This document shows, piece after piece, positions 42,430 through 52,783 of a stretch of DNA of 52,881 bases. The stretch comes from RBG-16-66-20 sp049651845. GTDB taxonomy: Bacteria > Pseudomonadota > Gammaproteobacteria > Burkholderiales > SG8-39. The position numbers and the translations under genes were made by a program. Where the stretch lies: assembly GCA_049651845.1 (NCBI GenBank), contig JBASCW010000088.1, positions 1-52,881 on the forward strand, given 5' to 3'. Position 1 is the stretch's first letter. Every line of letters starts with the position of its first letter. The notes under the pieces were generated by a model. That model had not been told where the DNA came from. It saw only the letters and a list, made by a program, of their open reading frames with translations, and searched no databases.

Positions 42430-43162
42430 GCCGCGTCCAGCGCGGACCGAGATAGCGGGCGTCCCGCTGCACGTTGTCCAGCGTGGCAACAACGGGGCGG
42501 CGTGCTTCTTCAGCGATCTCGATCGCCGGTTTTATCTGAAATGCCTGCGCGAATCCGCCGCCCGCCGCGGCTGCGAGATTCACGCATATGCGTTGATGAG
42601 TAACCACGTCCACCTACTACTGACGCCTATGCAGATCGGCGCAGCGTCCTTGATGTTTCAGGATCTCGGGCGGCAATACGTGCGCACCATCAATGAAGTC
42701 CGAGGGAGAACGGGCACCCTCTGGGAAGGCAGATTCAAGTCGAACCTGATCGACAGCGAAACCTACCTCATCACGTGCCATCGCTACATCGAACTCAATC
42801 CGGTACGAGCCGGCATGGTCGAGCGGCCCGCGGACTACGCTTGGTCGAGTCATGCCTATTACGCAAGCGGCAAGCCGGATGCATTGATCGCCGAGCATGA
42901 GGTCTATCTCAGCCTCGGGCCGACACCCGAGCGTCGCAGGAGCGTCTTCGTCTCGCTGTTTCGGGATCCGGTCAACGAGAAGGATGCGAAAAGACTTCGA
43001 ACTGCAATCAAGAGAGGATGGGCGCTCGGCTCTGAGCCGTTTCTCGACCGAATGGAAGCGTTAGCTGGTCGATCCGTCCGTCCTGCTCGGCGCGGAAGGC
43101 CGCTAAAGCAGGTCGAAACTGGAATTGATCAACCCGATCCTCAAGCTGACATGTTGCTCTGA
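42428..43162 (+). CDS. REP-associated tyrosine transposase (Y1, HUH)
   Basis: A 244-aa single-strand transposase of the TnpA_REP/IS200-like superfamily. It begins MPRPARTEIAGVPLHVVQRGNN, has the metal-binding HUH motif as MSNHVHLLLTP (His60, His62) and the helix CHRYIELNPVRAGMV, whose Tyr120 is the likely nucleophile by analogy to E. coli TnpA_REP; GRTGTLWEGRFKS is another family block. The C-terminal 30 residues are basic and Pro-rich. Start ATG lies in a hairpin, and the stop TGA lies in the right-end repeat, so the gene fills the element exactly. Confidence 0.9.
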   Translation: MPRPARTEIAGVPLHVVQRGNNGAACFFSDLDRRFYLKCLRESAARRGCEIHAYALMSNHVHLLLTPMQIGAASLMFQDLGRQYVRTINEVRGRTGTLWEGRFKSNLIDSETYLITCHRYIELNPVRAGMVERPADYAWSSHAYYASGKPDALIAEHEVYLSLGPTPERRRSVFVSLFRDPVNEKDAKRLRTAIKRGWALGSEPFLDRMEALAGRSVRPARRGRPLKQVETGIDQPDPQADMLL

Positions 43163-44393
43163 CCCCCTTTTTTTCGGTGGAGCTTCCAAGTCGCAAATGG
43201 GCCCAGCAATCCACCGATTCCCAGCGTCATCCAAGCGATGCCCCAGGCGAAGGCGTCGGACGAGGTCTTGCCGCCGCCGGCGAGGTCGAGCGCCCAGCCG
43301 AACACGACCGGGCTGATGACGCCGGTGCCGAAGCCGACCACCGAGCGCACCGCGTAGGCGGCGCCGAGGATGTGCGGCGGCACGCTTTCGGCGATCACCG
43401 TCGAATGCACCGAGGAGTCGGCGATCGCCGAGAAGTTGTGCAGGCAGGCGATCGCGACGAGCAGCGCCACGGGCAGCGCCATCAGCCAGCCGATCGAGAA
43501 CGACAGCGCGAGGCTCACGCTCGACCACAAGAGGATCGTCTGCGTGCGCCCCCAGCGGTCCGACATGATGCCGCCGGTGATCGAGCCGCCGATGTTCGCC
43601 ACGTAGGTGAGTGCCGACAGCGACACGCCGAGCGCCGCCGCTTCGGCCGCCCCGGCGCCGCCCGCCATCAGCGCGGCGGTAAGGAACGCCGGCATCCAGG
43701 CCCAGAGCCCGAGCAGCTCCCAGCTGTGGAAGGTGTAGCCCCAGACGGAAAGCATGCCCGCACGGTTGCGCAGCACCGCCGGGATCGAGGCCGCGATGGT
43801 GTGCCCCGCCGGGCGCGGGTGCACGATGTTCGGCGTGGCGCGCAGCGCCACCATCGCGATGAGCCACGACGCCACGGGCATCGCGGCGATCGCGCCGAGC
43901 GCTTCGCGCCAGCCGGCAAGCGCGACCACCAGGCCCGCCGCGCCGAGCGCGAGCGCGTAGCCCGCGCTCGAGGCGGCGATCATCAGGCCCATCGCGCGCC
44001 CGCGCCGTTCGCGCGCCACGTGCTCGTTGACCATCGCCAGCACCGGCGTGTAGTAGCCGCCCTGCGTGAGCCCGGTGAGCGCGTGCAGCCACAGCGCCGA
44101 CCAGAATCCGTCCACCAGGAGCACGAACGCGATCGGGCTCAGGAAGCCGGCGACGCCGGTAACGAGGCAGGCGCGCTTGGCGCCGAAGTGGTCGGCGAGG
44201 AAGCCGACGATGAACAGCGACGCCAGGTAGCCGAGGTGGAACGCGCCCTGGATCATGCCGGCGTCGCGCGCCGACAGCCCCCAGTCCTCGCGCACCAGCG
44301 GCAGCACCGCCGAGTAGGCCACGAACCACGCCGCGGAGAGCACGCGGCTTGCGCACAGCACCGCTAGCCAGGCGGCCGAACCGGGCAGGAATT

Positions 44394-44397
<4 letters not shown>
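43141..44397 (-). CDS. MFS transporter coupled to AmmeMemoRadiSam genes
   Basis: A 418-aa major facilitator with about 12 helices, opening AAWLAVLCASRVLSAAWFVAYSAVLPLVREDWGLS; loop 2-3 reads GFLADHFGAKRACLVTG and the second half GGIMSDRWGRTQTILLW, both standard MFS motif A forms. The ATG at 44397 overlaps the stop of the radical SAM gene by four bases (ATGA), so it is translationally coupled to it. Its last residues, KKGGQSNMSA, are encoded by the right end of the RAYT element, so the native tail was replaced on insertion; the helices are intact. The transported compound is unknown. Confidence 0.88.
43153..43174 (-). repeat. Right end of the RAYT element
   Basis: Reads A7G5TCAGAGCAAC on the minus strand, the inverted partner of the left end. 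It contains the transposase stop on the plus strand and part of the last codons of the MFS gene on the minus strand. Confidence 0.7.
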
Positions 44398-45481
<1,084 letters not shown>

Positions 45482-45485
<4 letters not shown>

Positions 45486-46846
45486 TTGAACTTCGCCACG
45501 CGGTAGCGCCACAGCTTGCAGTGCGCGAGCCGCGTGTCGGCGGGCAGTCCCGCCTTGGGCAGCAGCGCGCCGAGGAACTGGCGCTTGTCGGGCAGGCCTT
45601 CCCAGACCTGCGGCAGGAAGGTCGCGCGCCTGCCCTCGTATTCGAGGATCACGCCGTCCTCGCCGGCGCGGATCTGCAGCAGCAGGTCGGTCTCGTCGGC
45701 GAAGCGGATCGGCTTGGGCAAGGACAGCAGCGAGACCTCCACCGCGCAGCGCGCCCACTCGTCGCGCGTGAGCTTGGGAAAGCGCGGGTCGTCGAAGGCG
45801 GCGGCGCGCGCGTTGGTGGCGACGTCCTGGCCGAGCGGTCGCGTGGCCTGCAGGCTGCCGATGCAGCCGCGCAGCGCGCCGTCCTTCATGAGCGTGACGA
45901 AGCTCGCCCCCGGCTGCAGCAGCCACGGCAGGTGGTTGCGCTTCACCGGCACCGAGGACAGGCCCAGGCCGTTGGCGATCGCGCCGCGCGCGATCTCGAC
46001 CAGCGTGCGCCCGGCGTCGGTGACCGCGGGCCCCGCGCGCTCGAACACGGCGAACGAGGCGTAGCCGACCACCTTCGCCTTGCCGCCCGCGGTGTCGCCC
46101 GAGTTGCAGGCGGCGAGCCGCAGCACGCGCAGCCCCTTGTCGCGGCAGACGCGCAGGAAGCCGTTCAGCGCGGTCGCGCCGCAGGCTTCGTCGTGGTTGA
46201 TGTCGGTGGCGAGCTCCTCGATGCGCCCGAGCGTCGCGCCGTCGATGCGCCTCGCCTCGTCGTAGGGATGGTAGTGCGACAGGTCGGTGCTGATGACGAT
46301 CAGCGTCTCGGGCCCGCCCCACAGGCGCTCGAGCACCTGCGCCACCTCCTCCGGCGTGGCGGCGCCCACCGACAGCGGCACCAGCGAGAATTCTCCTAGC
46401 ACCTGCTGCAGGAACGGCAGCTGCACCTCGAGCGAATGCTCCTGCGCGTGCGCGGGTTCGCTGGGCACGACCTGCTTGAGGTCCGCGAGCGAGCGCAGCG
46501 CCTCGCGGTCCACCGGGATGTGGCCGAGCGGCGTCTCGAAATAGTCGGCGAGCGGCACCGCGAGGCCGCGCCCCGCGACGTAGTGCGACGGCCCGAACAG
46601 CACCACGCGCTTGACCGCGCCGCGCGCGGCCGCGAGCTCGTCGTAGGCGCGCGCCGCGACCTGGCCCGAATACACGTAGCCGGCGTGCGGCACGATGAGC
46701 GCCTTCGGGAAGCCGAGCCTGGGCTCGAAGCTCTCGACGCCCCCCAGCAGCTCGTCCACCTCGGCGGCGAGCTGCCGCGCGTTGCCCGGGTAGAACATCC
46801 CGGCCACTGCGGCCGGGCGGACGGTGGCGCCCGCTTTCAAAGCCAT
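45482..46846 (-). CDS. AmmeMemoRadiSam fusion protein (MEMO1-like AmrB + AMMECR1-like AmrA)
   Basis: A 454-aa natural fusion. The MEMO half (1-about 275) belongs to the extradiol-dioxygenase-like fold and keeps the expected metal and nucleophile residues: His54 (VPHAGYVYSG), His88 (FGPSHY), His191 (STDLSHYHPY) and Cys222 (EACGA). The AMMECR1 half (about 276-454) has the signature LRGCIGSLQATRPLG (325-339) and DPRFPKL. Genes for the two halves plus a radical SAM enzyme recur across bacteria and archaea as AmmeMemoRadiSam, of unknown biochemical function. The ATG overlaps the pncC stop by ten bases. Confidence 0.92.
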
Positions 46847-47307
46847 TTCAGCACTCCGCGCAGGGCATGGATCACCGATTGCCGCCTCACGCGGCTGCGG
46901 CCGCCCCGGAACTGCCTGGTCTGACTGCGTATCCTACGCCCTTGCGCCCAGGCGAAGCACACCATGCCGACCGGCTTGCCGGGCGAGCTGCCGCCCGGGC
47001 CGGCGATGCCGGTGATCGCCACAGCGACGCGGGCGCGGCTGCGCCTGAGCGCGCCGCGCGCCATCTCGCGCGCCGCGGGCTCGCTCACCGCGCCATAGCG
47101 CTCCAGCGTGCGCTTCGTGACGCCCAGTTCCTCGCGCTTGGCGGCGTTGGAATAGGTGACCCAGCCGCGCTCGAACCAGTCCGAAGAGCCGGCGACCGAC
47201 GTCACCGCCTGCGCCACCCAGCCGCCGGTGCAGGACTCCGCGGTAGCGAGCATGGCATGCGACTGCTTGAGCTTTTTCCCTACCGTTCTTGAAATCTTTT
47301 CAATCAA
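46837..47307 (-). CDS. pncC: Nicotinamide-nucleotide amidohydrolase PncC (CinA C-terminal domain)
   Basis: A 156-aa stand-alone CinA C-terminal domain that deamidates NMN to nicotinate mononucleotide in NAD recycling. Motifs: LATAESCTGGWVAQAVTSVAGSSDWFERGWVTYSNAAKREELGV, GAVSEPAAREMARGAL and VAITGIAGPGGSSPGKPVG. The TTG start overlaps the pgpA stop as TTGA; a longer frame to 47664 is a pgpA shadow. The tail is unusually Arg-rich (RRIRSQTRQFRGGRSRVRRQ). Confidence 0.92.
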   Translation of the reverse strand: MIEKISRTVGKKLKQSHAMLATAESCTGGWVAQAVTSVAGSSDWFERGWVTYSNAAKREELGVTKRTLERYGAVSEPAAREMARGALRRSRARVAVAITGIAGPGGSSPGKPVGMVCFAWAQGRRIRSQTRQFRGGRSRVRRQSVIHALRGVLKWL

Positions 47308-47792
47308 AAGAAAAGCCTCTTGCAAAGCGCCAATACCAGCAGCGTATACCCGGCGGCGAGGATGTCGTCGAACATCACGCCGAAGCCGCCCTTGAAGCGC
47401 ATTTCGAGCTGGCGGATCGGCGGCGGCTTGACCACGTCGAAGGCGCGGAACAGGAAGAACGCCGCCGCCTGCCACCAGGGATCGTCGGGCACGAGCGCGA
47501 GCACGAGCAGGAACGCGACCACTTCGTCCCAGCACATCGCGCCGTGATCCGAAACGCCCAGGTGCCGGCCGGTGACGCCGCAGGCCCAGACGCCGAGCTC
47601 GAACAGGAACAGCAGCACGCCCAGCAGCAGCGCCGGCGCCTCCAGCCCGCGCAGCAGCCACCACAGCGGGAACGCGACCAGCGTGCCCGCGGTGCCGGGA
47701 GCGACGGGCGACAGTCCCGCGCCGCAGCCGAGCGCGATGAAGTGCGCCGGATGGCTGAAGGCGAAGCGCGGATGCGGACGCGCGAGGATCAT
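47304..47792 (-). CDS. pgpA: Phosphatidylglycerophosphatase A
   Basis: A 162-aa inner-membrane phosphatase of phosphatidylglycerol synthesis. Blocks: FIALGCGAGLSPVAPGTAGTLVAFPLWW, DHGAMCWDEVVAFLLVLALVPDDP (the acidic Asp-His...Asp-Glu metal site) and FFLFRAFDVVKPPPIRQLE with GFGVMFDDILAAGYT. It starts at ATG 47792 overlapping the thiL stop (ATGA). The thiL-pgpA-pncC order is standard in proteobacteria. Confidence 0.95.
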   Translation of the reverse strand: MILARPHPRFAFSHPAHFIALGCGAGLSPVAPGTAGTLVAFPLWWLLRGLEAPALLLGVLLFLFELGVWACGVTGRHLGVSDHGAMCWDEVVAFLLVLALVPDDPWWQAAAFFLFRAFDVVKPPPIRQLEMRFKGGFGVMFDDILAAGYTLLVLALCKRLFF

Positions 47793-48697
47793 GCGGCGAA
47801 GTGGTCGAAGCCGCGCGCCGCGGCCATGCGCTGCCCGCGGCCGTCGAGAATGTCGAGCGCGGCGGAGCGCGAATGGATCGACCCCACCCTGGTCAGCGCG
47901 AGGCCGAGCTGCTTCGACAGGCCCTCGATCTGCATCCGCATGTGCGGCGCCGCGGTGAAGATGAGCTCGTAGTCGTCGCCGCCCGAGAGCACCAGGCCGG
48001 CGCTCGCGCCGGGAAATTTCGGCAGGCGCTCGTACTCCACCGTCGCGCCGGCGCCCGAACATTCGAGTATGTGGCCGAGGTCCTGCGCGAAGCCGTCGGA
48101 GACGTCGATCGCGGCGCTGGCGACGCCGCGCAGCCGAAGCCCGAGCGCGACACGCGGCTCGGGCTCGTCCAGGCGCCGCTGCGCGGCCGCCTCGCCTGCG
48201 CCCGCAAGCGCGCACGCCGCGCCGCCGAGTTCGCCCGAGACCCAGATTTCGTCGCCGTCGCGCGCGCCGGCGCGCAGCAGCGCCTGGCCGGGCGGCACTT
48301 CGCCGAGGATCGTGACGCAGATGCAAAGCGGCCCGCGCGTCGTGTCGCCGCCGATGAGCTCCACGCCGTAGCGCTCGGCGAGCGCGAAGAAGCCGCGCGC
48401 GAAGCCGTCCAGCCAGGGCTCGTCAGCCGCGGGCAGCGCGAGCGCCAGCGTCGCCCAGCGCGGTGCGGCGCCCATCGCCGCCATGTCCGAGAGATTCACC
48501 GCGAGCGCCTTGTGGCCGAGCTTGCGCGCATCGGCGCCCGCCCGGAAATGGCGGCCTTCGAGCAGCAGGTCGGTGGACACCGCGAGCTGCATGCCCGCGG
48601 CGGGCCGCAGCAGCGCCGCGTCGTCGCCCACGCCCAGCACGGCGCCACCTGTGGGCCTGTCGAAGTACTTCCGGATCAGTTCGAATTCCGAGATCAA
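47789..48697 (-). CDS. thiL: Thiamine-monophosphate kinase
   Basis: A 302-aa kinase producing thiamine diphosphate. Motifs: FELIRKYFDR, GVGDDAALLRP, VSTDLLLEGRHFR, LGHKALAVNLSDMAAMGA, ELIGGDTTRGP and AIDVSDGFAQDLGHILECSG. The start is TTG at 48697 (MISEFELIRKYF); no better start precedes the conserved FELI block. It follows nusB after four bases. Confidence 0.95.
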   Translation of the reverse strand: MISEFELIRKYFDRPTGGAVLGVGDDAALLRPAAGMQLAVSTDLLLEGRHFRAGADARKLGHKALAVNLSDMAAMGAAPRWATLALALPAADEPWLDGFARGFFALAERYGVELIGGDTTRGPLCICVTILGEVPPGQALLRAGARDGDEIWVSGELGGAACALAGAGEAAAQRRLDEPEPRVALGLRLRGVASAAIDVSDGFAQDLGHILECSGAGATVEYERLPKFPGASAGLVLSGGDDYELIFTAAPHMRMQIEGLSKQLGLALTRVGSIHSRSAALDILDGRGQRMAAARGFDHFAA

Positions 48698-48701
48698 TCC
48701 G

Positions 48702-49148
48702 CTAGACCGCCTGGCGGACCCGGGCGATTTCCTCGGCGCGCAGCTTGCGCGCGAGCTTCTCCAGCACGCCGTTGACGAACTTGTGGCCGTCGGTGCCGCC
48801 GAAGCTCTTGCCGAGCTCGATCGCCTCGTTGAGCACCACCTTGAACGGCGTCTCGGGCCGCTCGGCGAGCTCGTAGGCGCCGATCAGCAGGATCGCGCGC
48901 TCGATCGGCGACAGCGAGGCGAGGCTGCGGTCCAGATGGGGGGTGATTTTCTCTTCCAGGGAGTCGACGTGCAGAATGATCTGCGAAAGCAGCTGCTCGG
49001 CGAGCGCCTGGTCGCAGCGCTCCCAGCCGTCGAGCGAGCGCGCGTGGCCGAGCGCGTCGCCGCCCTGCATGCGCCAGGCGTAGAGGGCCTGCAGCGCAAC
49101 CTCGCGCGCGCGGCGGCGCGCCGACGACGCTGCGCCCTTCAGCGCCAT
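48702..49148 (-). CDS. nusB: Transcription antitermination factor NusB
   Basis: A 148-aa all-helical protein binding boxA RNA with S10 in rRNA antitermination. Features: ARRRAREVALQALYAWRMQGG, LSPIERAILLIGAYEL, PFKVVLNEAIELGKSFGGTDGHKFVNGVLEKLA. It overlaps ribH by ten bases, the usual ribH-nusB coupling. Confidence 0.95.
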   Translation of the reverse strand: MALKGAASSARRRAREVALQALYAWRMQGGDALGHARSLDGWERCDQALAEQLLSQIILHVDSLEEKITPHLDRSLASLSPIERAILLIGAYELAERPETPFKVVLNEAIELGKSFGGTDGHKFVNGVLEKLARKLRAEEIARVRQAV

Positions 49149-49564
49149 CGCTGCGCCAGGTCCCGGCGCAGCTGCGCCATCTCGATCGCCACGCGGATCG
49201 CCTCGGCGCCCTTGTCCTTGCGCGCGAGCGCCTGCGCCTCGGTGTCGGTGGTGAGGATGCCGTTCGCCACCGGCAGGCCGGTCTCGAGCGCCACCTCCAT
49301 CAGGCCGCGCGCCGACTCGTTGGCCACCACCTCGAAGTGGTAGGTGTCGCCGCGGATCACCGCGCCGATCGCCGCGAGCGCCTCAAAGCGTCCCGACTGC
49401 GCCATCCACTGCAGCGCGAGCGGGATCTCCAGCGCGCCGGCCACGGCGATGAACTCCGCCTGCGCGCCGGCGTCCTTGAGCGCGGCGCGCGCCGTCCCGA
49501 GCAGGGCGTTGCAGATCTCCTCGTTGAACCGGGAGTGGACCACTCCGATGCGCGGCGCGCTCAT
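49139..49564 (-). CDS. ribH: 6,7-dimethyl-8-ribityllumazine synthase
   Basis: A 141-aa enzyme of riboflavin synthesis joining the RibA-derived pyrimidine with the RibB-derived butanone phosphate. Blocks: GVVHSRFNEEICNALL, VAGALEIPLALQWMA, AIGAVIRGDTYHFEVVANESARGLMEVALE (with the catalytic His), GLPVANGILTTDTEAQA. It follows ribBA after nine bases. Confidence 0.95.
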   Translation of the reverse strand: MSAPRIGVVHSRFNEEICNALLGTARAALKDAGAQAEFIAVAGALEIPLALQWMAQSGRFEALAAIGAVIRGDTYHFEVVANESARGLMEVALETGLPVANGILTTDTEAQALARKDKGAEAIRVAIEMAQLRRDLAQRWR

Positions 49565-49573
49565 CGGGCGCCC

Positions 49574-50686
<1,113 letters not shown>

Positions 50687-50692
50687 GGACGG

Positions 50693-50698
50693 ATTATA
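50693..50698 (-). promoter_or_regulatory. -10 box TATAAT of the ribBA operon (predicted leaderless)
   Basis: Consensus TATAAT on the minus strand, then CCGTCC, then the ATG at 50686. The hexamer-to-ATG gap is 6 bases, the same as for the DedA, YbaK-type and HAD genes. No -35 is recognisable in the GC-rich sequence upstream. Confidence 0.55.
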
Positions 50699-50753
50699 TG
50701 CGCCCGGGGCCGCGCGCCCCGCGTTCCTGCAATCCGGCGCCGGACGACCCGGA

Positions 50754-51131
50754 CTATTCCTGGGCTTCGCCCTCGGCGGCGCCTGTGCGCTCGCGGATGC
50801 GGGCGCTCTTGCCCGAGCGCTCGCGCAGGTAATACAGCTTGGAGCGGCGCACTTCGCCCTTCCTCTTCACCTCGATGCCAGCGATCAGCGGCGAGTAGGT
50901 CTGGAAGGTGCGCTCGACGCCCTCGCCCGAGGAGATCTTGCGCACGATGAAGGAAGAGCGCAGGCCGCGGTTGCGCTTGGCGATCACCACGCCCTCGAAG
51001 GCCTGCTCGCGCTTCTTGTCGCCTTCGACCACGTTCACGCGCACCACCACGGTGTCGCCCGGCAAGAATTCCGGCACCGACTTCTTCATGCGCTGCTGCT
51101 CTTCCTGCTCGAGTTTCTGGATCAGGTTCAT
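50754..51131 (-). CDS. rplS: 50S ribosomal protein L19
   Basis: A 125-aa ribosomal protein at the 30S/50S interface: MNLIQKLEQEEQQ, VPEFLPGDTVVVRVNVVEG, RVQAFEGVVIA-type block read here as REQAFEGVVIAKRNRGLRSSF, and VERTFQTYSPLIAGIEVKRKGEVRRSKLYYLR. About ten extra C-terminal residues (GAAEGEAQE) are common in betaproteobacteria. The ATG overlaps the trmD stop (ATGA). Confidence 0.97.
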   Translation of the reverse strand: MNLIQKLEQEEQQRMKKSVPEFLPGDTVVVRVNVVEGDKKREQAFEGVVIAKRNRGLRSSFIVRKISSGEGVERTFQTYSPLIAGIEVKRKGEVRRSKLYYLRERSGKSARIRERTGAAEGEAQE

Positions 51132-51874
51132 GTTCCGCTCTCTTTCTGTTCGCGCTGGAATTCCTCCAGCAACGTTCGTTCTTCGCCGCCCAACTGCCGC
51201 GCCGCCAGGAGCTCCGGCCTCCTGAGCCACGTCCTGCCCAGCGCCTGCTTCAGGCGCCAGCGCCGGATGTTCTCGTGGTGCCCGGACATCAGCACCTCCG
51301 GCACCTTCTCGCCCCGGTATTCCTCGGGGCGCGTGTACTGCGGGCAATCGAGCAGCCCGTCGGCGAAGGATTCCTGCGCCGCCGACTGCTCGCCGCCCAG
51401 CGCGCCGGGAATCTGGCGCACCACCGCGTCGATCACCGCCATCGCCGCCAGCTCGCCGCCCGAGAGCACGTAATCCCCGAGCGACAGCTCCTCATCCACG
51501 CGGCGCCGGACCAGGCGCTCGTCCACGCCCTCGTAGCGCCCACACAGCAGCGTCACTGACTGCCGTCCCGCCAGCTCCATCACCTTCGCGTGATCGAGCT
51601 TCCTGCCCTGCGGCGAGAGGTACACCACCTTTCCGCCGCCGGCTTGCCTTGCCGCATCCAGCGCCCGCTCCAGAGGCTCGGCCAGCATCACCATGCCGGG
51701 CCCGCCGCCGTACGGACGGTCGTCGACCGTCCGGTAATTGTCCCGGGTGAAATCGCGCGGGTTCCACAACCCGAGCGACCACAGCCCCGCCTCCATCGCC
51801 CGCCCCGGGATGCCGCAGCGCGTGACCGCCGCGAACATCTCCGGGAACAGCGTCACCACCTCGAAGCGGATCAC
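51128..51874 (-). CDS. trmD: tRNA (guanine-N1)-methyltransferase TrmD
   Basis: A 248-aa SPOUT methyltransferase making m1G37. Motifs: FEVVTLFPEMFAAVTRCGIPGRA, DDRPYGGGPGMVMLAEPL, LLCGRYEGVDERL, GDYVLSGGELAAMAVIDAVVR and LDCPQYTRPEEYRGEKVPEVLMSGHHENIRRWRLKQAL. I chose the GTG at 51874, matching the usual MRFDVVTLFPEMF start and with GAGG upstream, over a TTG at 51910. Confidence 0.95.
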   Translation of the reverse strand: MIRFEVVTLFPEMFAAVTRCGIPGRAMEAGLWSLGLWNPRDFTRDNYRTVDDRPYGGGPGMVMLAEPLERALDAARQAGGGKVVYLSPQGRKLDHAKVMELAGRQSVTLLCGRYEGVDERLVRRRVDEELSLGDYVLSGGELAAMAVIDAVVRQIPGALGGEQSAAQESFADGLLDCPQYTRPEEYRGEKVPEVLMSGHHENIRRWRLKQALGRTWLRRPELLAARQLGGEERTLLEEFQREQKESGT

Positions 51875-51919
51875 CGGATCCGCCTCACCAATCCGCGCCC
51901 CTGCCGTCAAGCCGACCGT

Positions 51920-52411
51920 TCACCAGTCGGCTCCCCATTCCACTTCGACCCGCCGCTCCGGCAGGTCCACCTTCTTCACCACCACCGGCACCCAGGGCAG
52001 CAGCCGCGGCTTGTCGCCCGAGAGCTCCGCCACGTCGTGCGCGCCGTTGGAGAACATCCCCTTCACGACGCCGAGCACCTGGCCTTGCATGTTCACCACT
52101 TCCAGGCCGATCAGGTCATCCCAGTAGTACCGGCCTTCGCCTGCTTCGGGCCGGGGAATCGAGATCGCCTTGCCCTTGTAGCTCCGCACCGCCTCCGGCG
52201 TATCGATGCCGCCCAGTTTCGCGAGCAGCTTGCCGGAGTGGATCTTCGTTTCTTCGACCTTGCGCTGCGCGCCGTCCAGCCACCAGGCCGGCTGCGCCGC
52301 GAGCAGCTCCGGGTCGTCCACCGCCACCTTCATCCAGCCGCGCACGCCGTAGGAACCGGCGACGCGGCCGAATTCGATCAGGCGCTCAGGCGGCTTTCTT
52401 CGCCTTGCCAA
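51920..52411 (-). CDS. rimM: Ribosome maturation factor RimM
   Basis: A 163-aa 16S processing factor with RimM and PRC-barrel halves: FGRVAGSYGVRGWMKVAV near the N-terminus, then YYWDDLIGLEVVNMQGQVLGVVKGMFSNGAHDV and LLPWVPVVVKKVDLPERRVEVEW. The TTG at 52411 lies 26 bases inside rpsP; a later CTG is possible but would shorten a normal-length N-terminus. Confidence 0.95.
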   Translation of the reverse strand: MARRRKPPERLIEFGRVAGSYGVRGWMKVAVDDPELLAAQPAWWLDGAQRKVEETKIHSGKLLAKLGGIDTPEAVRSYKGKAISIPRPEAGEGRYYWDDLIGLEVVNMQGQVLGVVKGMFSNGAHDVAELSGDKPRLLPWVPVVVKKVDLPERRVEVEWGADW

Positions 52412-52643
52412 ACTGCTTGACCAGGCGCGACACGGTCGGCGAGAGCTGCGCGCCCTTGCCCGCCCAGTGCTTCACGCGCTCCACGTTCACGCGCAGCGAC
52501 TCGCGGCCCTCGGGGGCCTTCGGGTCGTAGAAGCCGACGCGCTCGATGAAGCGCCCGCTTGCCGCACGCCGCGATTCGGCCACCACCAGGTGATAGAAAG
52601 GCCGCTTGTTGGCGCCGCCTCGCGCCAGTCTGATAACAACCAT
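52386..52643 (-). CDS. rpsP: 30S ribosomal protein S16
   Basis: An 85-aa protein: MVVIRLARGGANKRPFYHLVVAESRRAASGRFIERVGFYDP, then VNVERVKHWAGKGAQLSPTVSRLVKQ. First gene of rpsP-rimM-trmD-rplS. Its leader contains a small CGCCTT/AAGGCG stem-loop (52655-52671) with loop GCGAA, possibly regulatory. Confidence 0.97.
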   Translation of the reverse strand: MVVIRLARGGANKRPFYHLVVAESRRAASGRFIERVGFYDPKAPEGRESLRVNVERVKHWAGKGAQLSPTVSRLVKQFGKAKKAA

Positions 52644-52674
52644 TCGGGAGTCCCCGCCTTGCGAAAAGGCGCGG

Positions 52675-52680
52675 ATTATA
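52675..52680 (-). promoter_or_regulatory. -10 box TATAAT of the rpsP operon
   Basis: TATAAT on the minus strand followed by CCGCGCC, with a leader of about 25 bases before the rpsP ATG. A GC-rich discriminator like this is typical of growth-rate-controlled ribosomal promoters. The -35 is not clear. Confidence 0.6.
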
Positions 52681-52783
52681 CGGGAAAAATCAGCGTTTTG
52701 GGAAGGTTCTGGTTGATCGGGACAGCGGGTTAAGGATGCCTCGCTATGCCCCTACCTACTGAGAATTACCTAACCGTGTGACA

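Larger units (their letters stand above)
42354..43174 (+). mobile_element. RAYT (REP-associated tyrosine transposase) element with inverted ends
   Basis: An 821-bp unit containing one Y1/HUH transposase gene and bounded by imperfect inverted ends: left AAAAGGGGGTCGGAGTAAC (42354-42372), right the reverse complement of AAAAGGGGGTCAGAGCAAC (43174-region). It is inserted between the stop of the dehydrogenase and the 3' end of the MFS gene; composition is lower in GC than the surroundings. No target-site duplication is obvious, as expected for single-strand HUH elements. Domesticated rather than active status cannot be judged. Confidence 0.75.

Noticed and set aside
50687..50753. FMN riboswitch upstream of ribBA
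   Set aside because: Only 67 bases separate ribBA from rplS and a consensus -10 box directly abuts the start codon, leaving no transcribed leader.
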